From Oryzias latipes (Eukaryota > Chordata > Actinopteri > Beloniformes > Adrianichthyidae), in the NCBI RefSeq assembly GCF_002234675.1, contig NC_019868.2, forward strand, positions 4,620,433 to 4,684,432: DNA of 64,000 bases, given 5' to 3'. The notes under the pieces were generated by a model. The model made no database searches. It was not told the origin of the DNA and was given only the letters and a program-made list of their open reading frames with translations. The position numbers were made by a program, and so were the translations under genes. Shown in pieces: positions 24,111 to 39,100 of the stretch. Numbering within the stretch: position 1 is the first letter of the stretch; every line of letters begins with the position of its first letter.

Positions 24111-27100
24111 ATGGCGAGCAGCAGCGGCTCCAAGGCCGAGTTCATCGTCGGGGGAAAGTACAAGCTGGTCCGGAAGATCGGTTCCGGCTCTTTCGGGGAC
24201 ATCTACTTGGCTATCAACATAACCAATGGGGAGGTGAGTCACTCAAGGTGGTTCTGTTTGGTGCTGGGAGTTCTCTGCTGCGGTTTTAGTTCCTGATGGA
24301 ACACCGGGCCTCATCGGGCTGCGTGTGCGCGTGTTAATGTTGTGTTTTTGTGCTCTCAGGAGGTGGCCGTAAAGCTGGAGTCCCAGAAGGCCCGACATCC
24401 GCAGCTCCTGTACGAAAGCAAACTCTACAAGATCCTGCAGGGCGGCGTGGGCATCCCGCACATCAGGTAGGACTGATCCGGGGCCTGCCCGCGGCTCCCA
24501 GGCCGCGTAATCAGCCTAAAGTCGCCGTAATCTGCTGTCAGGAGCGGAGCGGGCACGAGCAGGCCCGCTACGGGAGCGTGCATGCTCCTGTCTGCAAATG
24601 GCCGCCCTCTTTGTTGTGCTCGCTCCCTGAGAGAAAATGGCGGCGAAGCTTCGATCGAACTCACGGTAGCAGCGCGTGACGCCAGCTCCCTCGCAGTTAA
24701 GCGTCGTCGTGCTGCGCTACAGAAAACAGGGACCGGTTCAACTTCAGGTTCTAAGCCGGTTTCAAAGAAATGTGGTCGAGCTCCGTTTCTTTGGGAGATG
24801 TACGACCGGGAAGAGTGAAGCAGTGTGAGGATGACTATGTGGATAGTAGTTAGGTCTAACTATGGACATGATTAATACTCTAGAATTATAACTTCTGATG
24901 ACGTCACTCATTCTCACCTACATGGTTTAGTGAGAGTTCTGTTTATTGTTCCCAGTTGTTAATGGAAGACTTTCCAATAATAATGTCTCATTTTGAGCAT
25001 CTAAAATCAAAATGACCAATAGTCCAGACTGTAAACAATCAGTTTTTTCTGTTATGTGGGAGTCAACAGATCTTAATTTTGACAGCAGTGGTCATTTTGG
25101 GAAGTGCAGCATTTGGTATTTGCAGGTTTATATCAAATCTGGGTGGAACATATCTCCATGGTCTCAAGGAAGTAGCAAAAAGGAGTGGCTGAAAGGAGCG
25201 GTCTGATTCCTGTTGGTGGATGAGGATGATGAAGGGCTCTGGGGCTTCTGTAAAATACGTGGGTTTACACCGGGGCCCGCCTGCATTAACGTGGCACATG
25301 ACCTGTTTCTGATAGTGAGCACGTGCACGTACAGAAATGCACGTGGGACGTTCTTGTTTATCCACTGGAGGTCCATAATAAAAACCAAACATCAAAAACG
25401 TTTATATACAACTTTGGTCTGAATATCCCAGAAATGGAGAGGGGGAAGCTCTGCTAAACCGGGAAAAGAGTTTAGCTAATGTAGGCCTGCACAATTGATT
25501 GCAAATTTATCGTTATCGCGATTTCAAGCTGTGCAATATCCATATCGCAAAAGTTGGCGAAAATCACAATAAATGGTCAACCTTAAATGTGCTAAAACAT
25601 TCTTATGGCAACTAGAACTATTTAATGAATTCAATAAATCCCTTTATGCATCCGACCAATCAGATGGAGCCCTTAGCAATCCTTCACGTTGTTGACCAAT
25701 TGGATGGAATTTTTGCATTAAGGTTAATTATATTTCTGAGACTAAACAATGAGGAACACTCGGGATGTGCAATGCTAGTGATCAGTGCTAGTGATCAATG
25801 CTGCGATGACAATGCGACTCGTCCCGTAAACAGATAGCAAAACATAAAAACAACCAACACATTTTCATTTCACTGTCAACATAACTGAAATTATACTCCA
25901 AACGACCCTCGTCTGCATAGAAGGCAGGCATCTAACACGTAAAGGGGTCCATTACATTAGACAGATGTGTAGAGGCCTCTACTTGATTAGTTACTTAAAG
26001 CTGCCATGAGGTTGTTTTATCTTTTGCAATACAAGTATCACACAGGCTGATATCCAACCTATGATAAATTAGTGATTTATTGTGCAAGCCTAGCATGATC
26101 CACCTGAGCTACAAACACTCCGTGTGTAAAGGCCTTTAGGATGGAGGTCCCTGATGATTGAAAACACTCAGATGAGTTTTGTTTGACGCAAACAGAGACT
26201 TGCCGTGGAAGACACCCTTTCCTGATGCGTGAATTGATACGTTTTGAAGTTCTTGGAACTGGGTGATTTTTAATGCTAATTTTTTAATGCCTTTATTTAT
26301 TTTATTTCTTTTTTTTTTTTTTTTTTTTTTTTTGGGTGAGTTGGATCATACCAGATAAAAAGATCCAGGTATTCACATTGGGGTGTTTTTGGACATGTCG
26401 AGTTTCTCTTAAGGTAGAAACCTTTTCTCGGTTTCTGTTTTTTTCCCTTGATGTGGGAGGATTGTAAGCTGCTCAGTTCCTGGAACCTGTTGCAGCATTA
26501 GGGTGGTGCAGTCAGCTCTCAGCCAGGTTACAGCCTGTTGAACCTGTCTGTCTTGCTGCCACGCCCTGATCAGTCTGCGGCTGCTGTGAGAGCCTCTGAA
26601 CACCTGAGTGTGAATCACCGGTCCGTCAGCCCTTCTTTATTACTCACTCCTCTGGTTCAAAGTTTGCCCACCCTCCCTATCAAATTTATCTTTATTTCCA
26701 TATAGACTTGGTAATTTGTTGTTTAAGACTTTGCATTTTGATTTCATGTCAGAGACACAAAAAAGGCTTTACATGTTTAATGCTGAATGTAGGGATGTAA
26801 CAACTTATTTTAACGATTTTATTCAAATCCTAATTTGTGGTTGGCGCTACATTTCATAGTCATTATCGATTCATTTTTAACAATTCGATTCAATCCAATT
26901 CACTGACCTAATAGCTTTAGTTGGTCTGATTTTTCTTTAGCCAAAACTTCCACCAGTGTGACTTGGAGAGAAATAGCTGCTACTGAACAGTGAAGTTTTC
27001 CAGATTCTTGAATTTCTTCCAGATCATCCAGTGTAAATGAAATGTGTCCAAACAAACAAGTAAACTAGAATGAATGTCAAATCCATTCATGTTAGTTTCC

Positions 27101-30100
27101 TAAAGTTCAGTCCACTGATGTTTTTCCACATCCACAGAATCCAAAGGGAACATTCTTAGAACATTCTAGACACTGGATGGTCACATGACTTTGCTAAATT
27201 CAAAGTGTTTCCACACATTGAACTGTGATGATGACTTGACAGGGCTCTAGAGTGCGCCTAAAAAAATAATCTATTGTTGTACTGGTGGCCAGGACTTTCT
27301 GTGGGGAAAAAGAAAGGAAAAGACTGTACAAAAGACTCAGTTATAATATCATTAGTAATATTCATATCCTAAGTTTCCTTTAAGTTTAGGAGTCAGAAAC
27401 ATGCCCATTGAGGGAGTGATGACATCATAGTGCTGCTTAATGGCAAAGTGCCCGCCCTGCTTCATGCGCTGCGTGCTCAACTTATGAGAAGGAGAACGTT
27501 TTTTGTAGTTTTGGGTCTTTGAACCATGTTTTTGATTTTAAGGGCCTATATCATGTTTTTCTTAAGCCTTTCAAAGTTAACCATATCCATATATATAATA
27601 ACCTTTATAGTTATATATATATTAGCTGTACTAATCAGAAAACTTTTATATTTAACAGTAGGTTAATCGTTTTGAAGTCCTCAAAGCCGATAATAACGGG
27701 GATTAAAAAGCAAATCGATTGTGTAAAACTGCTGAATTAAATGCAATGTGGTCAAAGAGGTAGGTGCATCAAACCTTAACTAGAGCCCTGCTTCTACTAA
27801 TCTACTGTGCCTCAATCCAAATGGTATTTTGCAATATTGATATCATTGTTTTGTTTTTTCATTTTGAAACTACTATGTAATGATATCTGTTAATTCCCTC
27901 AGACGCATTGATCTGGTTGGATCGCAGGAATATCAATGAAGTTGATTAATCGTTACACACCTAGCTTTGTTGGCTCTGATATCTGAATGGGTACAACAAA
28001 CTTTTAATTCAGTCTCATTCTAGACTGCAGAGGTTGTCCAAAAACTTCTAATGGCTGCTACACTTTTTCAATCCAAAATTTTGATCCATAACATTTATGC
28101 AGTTCTTTGTAATCGTTGTAAAGTTGAAACCTAACTTTGTATCTTTTGTTTTAAACTACTTGTTTCAAAATGAATTTTAACAATGTTCTGGTTTCTTAGC
28201 ATTTTTTTTTCTGACTGCTTATATTTTTTTTCATGGCATACAAAAATGAAAGTCTGAGGAATTTTGGGACATAGTTTGTCACAAAAGAAATTTTTTTCAA
28301 ATATAAATTTATAATTGTAGCTATACTGTAATTTTAAAGAGTACATTAACATTTAATGACAGTAGTTGAATATCTAGCTGTGTGAATGAACCTTTAGCAA
28401 TTCATCATCTCAAATAGGACCCCCTTTGCAAAACCCCCACCCTTAAAGAAGTAGCTTTTCTCTTTGATTCATTTCTGGATGTTGGATCATAATATTTGTC
28501 CTCCTTTACAATTCTGCACTTTCATTTCTTGTTGTGGACGCTGCTCTTTTTTCAGGTTTTTGTTCCTCTTTGAACACTTGTACTTGTGTAGTTTTGTTCT
28601 TAATTTCCCACCTTTAGTGATGCACAACAATGGCAACACAGGATTGGCTTAAAAGTGAGAGCAGGGAGTGGACATTTCTGAGACCCAAAATCCCAGAAGA
28701 GTTGAAAAGAAGACATGGTGTAGCGCTAGAACAAAACAGAGAAAAAGATGGGAAGAAGCAGCTTTCAGAACAGGGAATGTGAGATGCCTTGCTAATGAGA
28801 TGGACGGAGTTTAATGCAGCTTTGTGTTTTACTGAAGATTGTCTTCATGAGGATATCCAGCTCTGCTTTTTAGACCATACCGGGAGCTAAATTCATTTTT
28901 CCCATCTGTGCCTCTGTGTGGCTACAACACATGACTTTTATAATGCTCTGTACTTCTGTTGGTGGCGAGTATTATCTACATCACTTAGACGCATTTAACC
29001 TATATTTCAATGCATTTGATCTAACAAGAGCACATAATGCTACAGATTTCTAAGGAGTTTAGTGGTCAGTTAACTGCAGATGGATGCCTACACCATCAGC
29101 TGGTGACAAACCGAGCAGTTTATGTGTCTGATAGAGCTGCTGTCAGGTTAAATACTTTTTCAGCAACAACCCAATTGCACTTGGTACTATTGAGTATCGA
29201 GAGAATAGTTTGCATTCTACACAAAGTTTTGATTCCTTAAGAAATCCTTTAGTTAGTGGGCTGGTAGATGGCTAGCTTGACATGGGGCAAGTTCAGTAGT
29301 AGTATAATTAACTGAATAATTTAGTATTGTGGAACTTTGTTAAAAAATGTGCAGTGATATGATGAGTTGATGCCACATTTTGTTTCCGTTAATGGTTTAG
29401 AAAATAATTCTGGAGAAAGAAATAACTTGAAAAATGTAATTAAAGTTTCTCAGATAATGTGATCTACTAGGGCTGCACGATATGAGAAAAACTCGCGATA
29501 TTAGTGATCAGTTTTGCGATGACGATATAACTCGCAATAAATGAACAAATAGCAAACACAACAAAAACATTTCCATCTCGCTGCAAAATTTTAATTTAAA
29601 TAAGAGTCAAAATCCCTTAAATTATTCTCCAAACGACCCTTGTCAAATTAGGAGGGCAACATCTAACATAAAAGCTCCAATTGGTCAACAACTTGAAGGG
29701 CTCCATCTGATTGGTTCAATGGATAAAGGGATTTATTCAATTCATTAAATAGTTCAAGTTGCCAAAAGATTGTTTTAGCACATTTAAGGCTTATCGACTT
29801 TTGCGATATGGGGTTTGCACAGCTTGAAATCGCGATAACGATACATTTGCGATTAATTGTGCAGGCCTATAATCTACTATTTCTCTATATGTGTCACATG
29901 GATGATGAATAATATTGTCAAAGATTATTAAGATCATCAATGTGTCGTTCAGGAAGTTTTGGAAAGTCAACTGTACTGTCTGACCAGGCGATACTCAGCT
30001 CAGTTATACCACATGGTAGTGTTCTCTCACTCCTCAACATCTATAGCTTAGGTTTCCAAACCAGTCAGTCTTGGAATCTGCACAAATACTCGGATTACTT

Positions 30101-33100
30101 TAAACTAGCTGGGTATTTCAGGGCAGAGAACTGGTGAATGTCTTAAGTACATGGTGCGTAATCAATCTTTTCCTACTGGGTGTGAACTTTTGAGGATTGT
30201 GGTTTTGTTTTAGGAGGTGCAGCAGCATGTTAAAACCCGTTTCCATCGTGGAGAGAAGGTAGAGGAGGAAGATGAACACCAAGGTTAACCTACAGCAGAC
30301 TGTACTGCACAGTGATGCTCTCTTTAAGGTGGCACAAAGGAGCTTAAGTCCGTCAATGTTTTTAGCAAGAGGTCAGCAATCATCTGTTGGGGCTGCACCA
30401 TTACACTAAAAGCGTGTGAACAAAGTGATGAAGGGTGGAGCTTTTCTGGGTTCTTCTTTAGCCGTTAGGGGCAAATTGTCCAAAGAATGATGGTTGGTGA
30501 GATAATATTCAGGAAAATCTCAGTTATTCTTTTATAGAAATTCACAGAAACCCATCAAGAAATTCTGTAGTCAGGATCTTCTGAAGATCATTCTTACTTT
30601 CAAGTATAGCCTACTATAGCTTTTTCTACTGAATACAGAATTGTGCAAATTGGATTTTTAATAATACATGTGGCTTTATCACTTTACTATTTTGTGTAAA
30701 AAAAAAAAAAAAATCTCCCTCTTTTTTGAAAAGAGTTTGTGCTTGGAGGAGGTGGTTTTTGAGATGTATCGAAATTGACTTATTTCACGAAAAACTGCAG
30801 TCATTAAATGAGCCATGTGACCAACAACTCTGCACAAGTAGCCAGTTTGTAGATGGCGATTGCAGTGCTCTTGTTGGTAGGAACTGGCTGCCTTGGCATC
30901 ACACAGCTCATCAAAGGTTGAGCGTATCATGCAGAATTGTTGGATCCACAGCTCCTCTGTTAAATCACCAACCATGATTTCTCTAAATGGCCTCCTCCAT
31001 AGCCACTCCCCTTGTTTAAGGAGCTTATTGATCCATGGCCACAATAAGACGCTAATGTCTCCTCTGATAGAAGGTAACAAGTGCTGGTGCTGTGGCAGAA
31101 AAGTCAGCCACCATGTTGACTTATCGACTTGTGACTTATTGCTGGAGTTGGTATTTATTTGCATAATTAAAATTGAATAAAAACGGAGTGATTGCAATTT
31201 TTTTTAAAGAAATTTCTTGGATTTTGGTAAAGTTTTGCGCATATGTTTAATGGAAACACAGCTTTTTAGACTTTATAGGATCTGAGACTTGTGTGTGGTT
31301 ACCTTTCTGATTTTAATAAATGAGTTTATATTTGAAATGAACGGTTTTGTGCAAATGATTAAAACATGAATGATATTGTGCTTCCAGCAAGCAGCTGGAA
31401 GCGGAGCCTCTACCTTGCAGGTCTAGTTTTGGTCTGCACTAAGACCTGCAGCTTCTTGTAAACATGCAGATCTCTCCATCTGTCTGCTTGAAAGGGCAGT
31501 TTTGACCTAAAACCTCTGTGACATTATTCTGATATGACATAAATGGGACAGTGTCCGCAGTCATCTCTCCATCCCAACGTCTGCTGGGATGGCAGCTGCA
31601 ATGCTATAGTCGGGGTTCAGTTCAGGTAGATGTTGGACAGATGTGCACCAGATCAAAGACACCTGATTGAAACTCAAGTCATGCTGTTTAAAATCCTTGT
31701 TTTAATCCAACTTTCTGATCTGCAAGTTTGGTCTGAGTCCTTTTGGAGTTTATCTAATTATAATTCTTTTAACTCTTAATTATTATGCTTGCACATCACA
31801 TGTAAAAACAGATTCCTCTTATTTGCGTTTACTGATGGGGAACTCTGGTTTGAGTCCAGGAGTTTGCCCTTGAGTTTATGTGTGGGGGACAGTTGAGATT
31901 TGTTCCAAATGTGGTGTTGATGGTGGTTTGTTGTCTCCAGGTGGTACGGTCAGGAGAAGGACTACAATGTTCTAGTCATGGATCTGCTGGGACCCAGTCT
32001 GGAGGACCTTTTCAACTTCTGCTCTCGCCGCTTCACCATGAAGACAGTTCTCATGCTGGCAGACCAGGTGTGCCCCCACCCCCACCCCTGTGAACGTTTT
32101 GGTGTGTTGTGCCGTGTGTAACCACGCCTGTTCATCCTCCTCCTCAGATGATCAGCAGAATTGAATATGTGCACACAAAGAACTTCATCCACAGAGACAT
32201 CAAACCAGACAACTTCCTCATGGGCATCGGGCGTCACTGTAACAAGGTGAGTTCCTCTGAACGCCCCCACCATCCCGGAGCTGTAGGTGTTGAGCTGCCC
32301 CCCCACAGGAGGGTGTGAGTGACAGACGTCAGTGACTTGTTTCATAAAGAAAGACCTGTAACAGCAGCGCTGCTGGCATCTGTAAGGACAGCAGCTGGTC
32401 ATTAGGACCCCTCAGTGTGTCCCCTATCTTAGAAGACAGAGGGAGGTCCAATCCCAGGCTATACTGGTTCTCTGATGGAGCCTTTGTTATAACCAAAAGT
32501 TGCATTGATATCAGTCTGAACCAGGCCTGGCCCACCACAGCTGCTGTATTGTAACAGGCGCTCATGATCTTGCTGATTCATCAGACCTGATCCCAGTAAC
32601 TAGCAGGGATGGCTGGGACTGATCGGTTCTGTTTCTGTGAGGACCGGACCCAGGCCGCCACGCTTTAGACAGTAGAGGACTGAGCCTGGAATCAGAACCT
32701 TCTGGTCATCTAAATGTCCGATAAGTTGCCCGAATGTATCTGCTGAGGATCCCACAAAGCAGCTTTAAGGTGGCACCTCTCAAGAGTCATGCTCCTGCAC
32801 ATGAAGACGTTTCTGTGAGGACCTTAGAGTCCGAGCCTTTGCTGGGCCTCTGTCTATAAACTAACAGAGGATTACCTGGACAGGTGTCTTGTCTGACACC
32901 TTCATGTGTTAGCATTGTGTTTTCAGCTGCAGCTCCCCTGACTTAAAAAACGTCCCAGATGTTTCACTTTTCTTTGAGCAGCAGAGTCTACCTTGATTCA
33001 GATCAAGCTAACTTGAGGTGTGTTAGCCTGATTGCATCGGCATGTACCACAGCTCCACTCGCCTCTACTGCATCCTAATGAGTCTGATGGAACCCAACTG

Positions 33101-36100
33101 CATTAAACTTGAACAGCCCTGCTTCTTCCTGTTCAGCTGCATGTGGGAACCTATGGACACACCCAGTCATGAGTCGCAGAAAAGGTTATATCCAGAACAT
33201 AATTCAAAATAAATGCAAACATTCGTATTTATAGAGAGAACCTGGATAAAGGTGCATCTGTTAAAGTCTGCACAGTAGAATCAGATATTTGATGGTCAAG
33301 AACAAAACATTATATAACGTCTCAGACATGACTTCCAGACAGATACGTTCATTTTTGTCTCCTCTTTATGCGTTATTGCTGATCTGATGGTTATAGAACT
33401 TGCTGTCTGTTATAATCTGTTATAGTTATACCTCCATCAATGAGCTCAAAGCTGTAAATGTGATGGACGTTGTTCCAGAGGACGCGCTGTAAAGAGCAGC
33501 TGTGAAGACATTCTTTTATGTCCCACATGTGTAAAAAACAATTCAGTCTGACTCTTTGGTTCCTACAGATGTTCCTGCTGTAGATCCGAGGTTGTTAGAT
33601 GCTGCTGCTGCATCTCAGCTGGTTTTCCTGTGAAATATGAGCTGAGAATCTCTTAACCTTTTTTCCGTTCTTCCTTCTCTATCAGCAGCGCCTCAACCTC
33701 ACACTCAAACCTGCTGTTTCCCTTGCTGACATCTCCATGATCTGTTTTCTGATTGGCTGACCAAAGCTGTTGTTTGCATATTCATTTCACATTAACATGG
33801 ACCTTTGATGGATAAATGGGGCATACATCATATGTGGCAAAATATACGTCGTCTTAGAAATCAGGTCCTGTGACCTGAGCGACTGCCTGTGTCCACATAG
33901 ACTTCATGTAGTCCTTAAAAAACCGGACTTTGCACCATCAGACTGATGTTCTGATTATCTTGAAGGATGATCATCAGCACCAGAAACAGTTGTGGGTGTA
34001 AGTGTGGACAGCTGCCTGATTGGGCTGCTCCTGTGGCTCATGTGGTTCAACATTACTTGGCTGACAGCTTTTATGGTTCTGATCCAACCATCAAGTCGTT
34101 CACACCGTCGGTGGTTCTGCTCGTTTGAGGGCCGAGATACAGCCAAAGCCCCTCCTCATTTAGAAGGATCTAGTTGTCATGGCTCCTAGTGTGGATTGGC
34201 CTTTAGTAGTGTCATGGGACTTCTGGTCAACCCTAGAAGGCCTTTTAAACTAAAGACCTGGAGGAGAACCCAGCCTGAACAGGTTTTTGTGGAAGACCAG
34301 CCTTTGTACCTGTGATGCCTCCAGCTCTCCTGACAACTGCTTTTTGTCTCTGTCAGGCATGATTCTCTGTCAGCTCCTCTTACAGGTCATACAGGGATGA
34401 TCTTTTGGTTCTGTCCTGATGAAACCGGGGCCCTGGCAGCCCCTGCAGCCCCGTTTTCTTCTGGAAAAATGAGCACAAGGATCATATCTGTATAACACAG
34501 CCCAGCTGAGCCAGAACCGTGCAGGAAGCAGAAACCCTGTTGTGCTCATATCAATGTTGACTCCAGGTGGACAGAGGCTATGTAATGTTGACCCTGCCCC
34601 TCTACTGTGTGCCCCAGTGTTCAGACTCGGCAGTGGGGAAGAGGAAAAGAGGCGTGGCTGTTAGCTCTTCTCAGGACCCACCTTTCTCAGGATTAAACCA
34701 GGTGTGACCTTAACCACAACACCAGCAGCATCCTCGCTTTGCAGTCATACCCAATCACACTGGTCTGAACTCAGTCTGTCCTTTGGCACCATCACACACA
34801 GTCAGTCCGTCAGTGTGGCACCAACATGCAGGGAGCCTTGACTAATATTAGCCCAGCGTTGAGGCTAAAGCTGTTCCATCCCAGTTAGCCTCCTCGCAGC
34901 AGTATCACCCCATGAGCAGAGCGAGCAGCCTGTCAGCGAGTGGTCACATGATTCCCATGGGGGCGAGGGCTAATGCGGGGGGGCACATGGGTCAATGCAG
35001 CTTTCGTCAAAAGAAGTTCTGAAGTCCTTAAAGATCTACTATGACTAGTCTGACACCTCAAAGCCACGACACTGGGTCTGTCTATGTTTGGGGGGGTGGG
35101 AGGTGTTTGGCTGTTATTCACATTTACACAGACACTGCATCAGACCAGACCTCCAGAATCCTAATCAGAGTTACTGGTAATTCGGTTAGGATCCTGGTTG
35201 ATCCTGAGTCCGATTTTTGACACAAGCTGCAGCTGTTTCCTGACAGGTCTCTGAGCAGATGTCTGTTTCATGTCTATTTTATCTGTTTTACTGCTTCTTG
35301 GTTGTCTGTTTCCCTCTATCCCTGCTTCTATTCCAGTCTGTTTGTTTTTCGCTGTCTGCCCCACAGTATTGGTAAACCAGGGTTTTCTTTTCCCCCTGCA
35401 GGTGTCTGGTATAGTCTGTTGATTGGTTGTTCTGTAATGGTTAGTCTTGGTTTCTGTTGCATCACACGTGTGCATGAAGAAGTTCTGGTCTGGATTTTAG
35501 CAGAACAGAAAGTGTACATTGCATATTTCTGCAGAGGCTGAGGATGCTGGATCAAAGGTTGGGATTATGCAAAGGGTAGTGATCCTGTGGTCACTGGTTT
35601 TTCAAGCTAACTATAGGTTCAGAGTGTTGGTGTGGAACAAGAGCCATATGCCTAAATGCTTTAATAAACTGTCCTTGCATTCTCTGATTAGCTGGACATG
35701 CCCATTCAAAGTATTCAGCAGTGGGCAGGGCATGAATGTCTAGATAACTTATAGAGACATTGGCACTTGTGGCCTGAAAATGCCCACTCCTGTTCTGGAG
35801 TTCAAAGTAAGACCTAGATCTTTTTTTGTTGTTTTAACCCCCTTCATTGTTTTGGTTTTGCCTTTTCTTGCATAATCATTTGGATATCTACATTAATTGG
35901 ACACAAGTAAAGTATAGGATCTCCATTTAAGTCACAACAATAGAAAAGTAATCTCCCTAAATATGAACATTTAATACACATGTCAGCATTCGCGGTGAAG
36001 GTGTATACGAGCCTACTGGCTAAAAGTTCCCAGGAGTCAGCCAACCTGCAGTCCATTCCATTTGATAGGAAGCTTTGGTTGAAGCTGCCCTGCTCCTTAA

Positions 36101-39100
36101 AAACATGCCAGCCACAAGTATGGTGTGAACAGAAGCAACTATACAGGCATAGTCATTAACAGGATGGCTTTAACAACAGTTGAGATAAAATAAGAATACA
36201 TCCCACATTGGAGATATTTGTTTTTTATAGTAAGGGAAAAAAAAGTAGATTTTTTTTTTCAATGTGCAGGATCTGTAGGATCAAGATTAATGTATTGAGA
36301 AGACTTTGAACTATCAGACAGAGTACGTCTTTATTTGTTATTTTCATTTCGGCATTTCAAAATAGCATTAATAAGAGTGTCAAATGTGGAGCACATTGTG
36401 TACTACACAATACACATCACTGTAGTGTTGTTCTGTGCAGTCTGGTAAGCTGTCAGGAGAACTGAATGACTGTAGCAACAGAAATAATGAAGGTACTGCT
36501 GAAAGCCCCCACAGCACAGTGAGGGGGGTTGGAGGGACCTGAAGCCCACAGAACAACGGACCCCTTATTTTGTGAGGAGGAACTCTCCAAAATTCCTCCT
36601 GTTGTTCAGGGCTGATTTGCAATTACAGGAAATATTTAGTGGTGTTTATGGGTTATTGTAGATATTAAATTGTCAGTTCTGTCCGGTACGTTTTGGGCTT
36701 TCCTTGTGATTTGTGGCAGCTTTTCTCAAACGTGATGTTTTTAATTTTCAGATAAAGGTTTAAGGACGTTCAACTTGATATTTCCTCAGTTTTTCGAAGT
36801 GCAATTTACGGAACTCCAGAAAAATGCAAAAAATTGATGGAATTCCTTATAAACTGTGATTTATTTTAAAACCAAAGCTAACTTTTTCATGTCTGCGTAA
36901 AAGCAACATTAGACATTCAAAAGTTAACAGCATTAATGTCATATTAAAGGTAAAACTGAGTCTAAATGTGGAAAAAAGTAGGCACTCTGAATTTTGTTTT
37001 TGTGTTTAAATAAAAATATATTTGATCTAGGCCTGCACAATATACCGCAAATTTATCGTTATCGCAATATCCAGCTCTGCTAATCAGTCTAATAAAATCA
37101 TTTGAATACACTGTATTAATTGTATTAATTGTACATTTACTCCTTGTTTACATATATTTGTCAAAAAGTCCTCAATTAAGATGACACAGTTCGTCATTAA
37201 AAAGAAACATGTCCGTTATATTTGATAACATATGCGATATTATATGTAGGTGATATTAATTTCACGTAAATAACATGAATTCTCTCTGTCTTTTTTGTCT
37301 TTTTTCAAACCAACTAGTGGTAAACCCATACACATACCCGTAGACCAGGGGTCGGGAACCTTTTTGGCCAAGAGAGCCATAAACGCCACATATTTTTAAA
37401 TGTAATTTCGAAAGAGCCATACAATAATGTAGCGTCCCTGTCCCACACTGAGGCACGGAGACTTAACCTCTTTTAAGGTTCTTTATTCTGGTTACTGTAG
37501 ACCACAACAAACGCCGTAAAATTAATTCAGCAACTCCTGAATCTCTTCTGTCGACACGAGACGAGAGAGAGCGCTTCTACCAACTTTATATTCACCTGCT
37601 CCCGCTCCAGCCCTCCCATTTCCCTTATTCGGCCCATAGCTGAACCCCATTGGTCCAAACTACCTAACAACAGGCTGAGCGACAGAACTGAGAGCCAATC
37701 AGATCTCTGCTTGATGCGGTCAATGAACTCCAGAACTTTTAACGCGGCCCAACAGCCAATTTAAACTCAGTCCGCGACAATATGTTTAAAACTAAATATA
37801 CAAGTGAATGTGAGCATTTGATGTAATTTCAACATTATTAAAGTACAATAAGTCTGTGGATTATTTTTAATAACATTGTTATGCTATTGCTAATAAATGA
37901 TGAGTATTTCTCGTGGTAGTTTTGCTGATGGTCTAGTCTGGTTGATCCGTGGTGAGTTTCTGCTTCATGCAGGCGTTGAGACTTTAAACGTGATCGTAGG
38001 TCTGAATGTTCTGTAGATGTGACAAAGACTGCTCACATGCAGACGGGGAGCCAAACACACACTCACACGCCGCAGTGAGTGACGGGCAGCGGGTTTTACG
38101 TTTTTACAATCCCTGCGCGATTCACCTGCTGCCTGTCCCCACAACACCTCAGCCCCACCCCCCTGCTTTCTCCCTCACACATCCCGTCCCCGCAACTGCG
38201 CGCTCTTTCTCAGAGACGGGAGCGCGCAGTTTTAGGCACGTCAATTCACAGGTTTCCAGTTGGTACAAACTCTGTGAAATTATAGATAATTGTAAACTTA
38301 TAGCGCTGGCGCAGATTTTTCTCTCCAAGCACCGCTACTACTGCGCGCCTCTGGCATCGCATCGCGCCCGAGAAGGACTGGACTAATGATAAACAAAAGT
38401 ATAATTAAAGATTTGTCTGCGAGCCACATGTGACCATCAAAAGAGCCATATATGGCTCGCGAGCCATAGGTTCCCGACCCCTGCCGTAGACACTTATTAA
38501 AAACGTTAGATTAAATTAAAAAATGCAGTGGCTGGTTGGCAACAAAAATGTATTTTTTACTTAGTTTGTCTCTTAATAGTTGAAATGACTTCGGATGTGA
38601 CGGCCCCCTCTATTTTTTTGTTGTTTTGCCCGTGTTTGGCTTTTAAAATGGTCTCATCAATCCTCAACTTGTCTGTGCTCCAACACAATGTGTAGAAGAA
38701 CAGAACTGTTCAACCCCTTCATGAAGAATATTGGCCAACAGTTTTTTGAAGGCACTAACTTTATCGCACATGTCTGCATGGCATCACAAGAAGGTGGGGA
38801 TGCAACAAGTACAATGTAGAAAGGGCGCAATTGATTGGTTAGACCAGGGATGGACCAAACATGGGGGTGGGCTGGATCCGGCCCGTCCCCATGTTTGGTC
38901 CGGCCCACTGAACAATATCAGAGACTTGTGTTTTTGTATTTTTTATTTATTTTAATCTGACCACTCGATCAAAATGTGACCTGAAACCCTCAAAATCTCT
39001 GTCAAACATAACAGGACAGTCTTCCCTTTCTACGTTGCAGTTCATCTTTCCCGGTTTAGCTAATTCTTTTAGAGTGTTTATGCTGCTTTTTTTAAACAGT

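Larger units (their letters stand above)
24467..31940. other. csnk1a1 intron 2
   Basis: 7.5-kb intron. It holds two hAT MITE copies (25482-26092 and 29468-29869), a T25 run at 26309-26333 and a Harbinger-like transposase remnant near 30750-31190. The remainder shows no recognisable feature. Confidence 0.7.
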
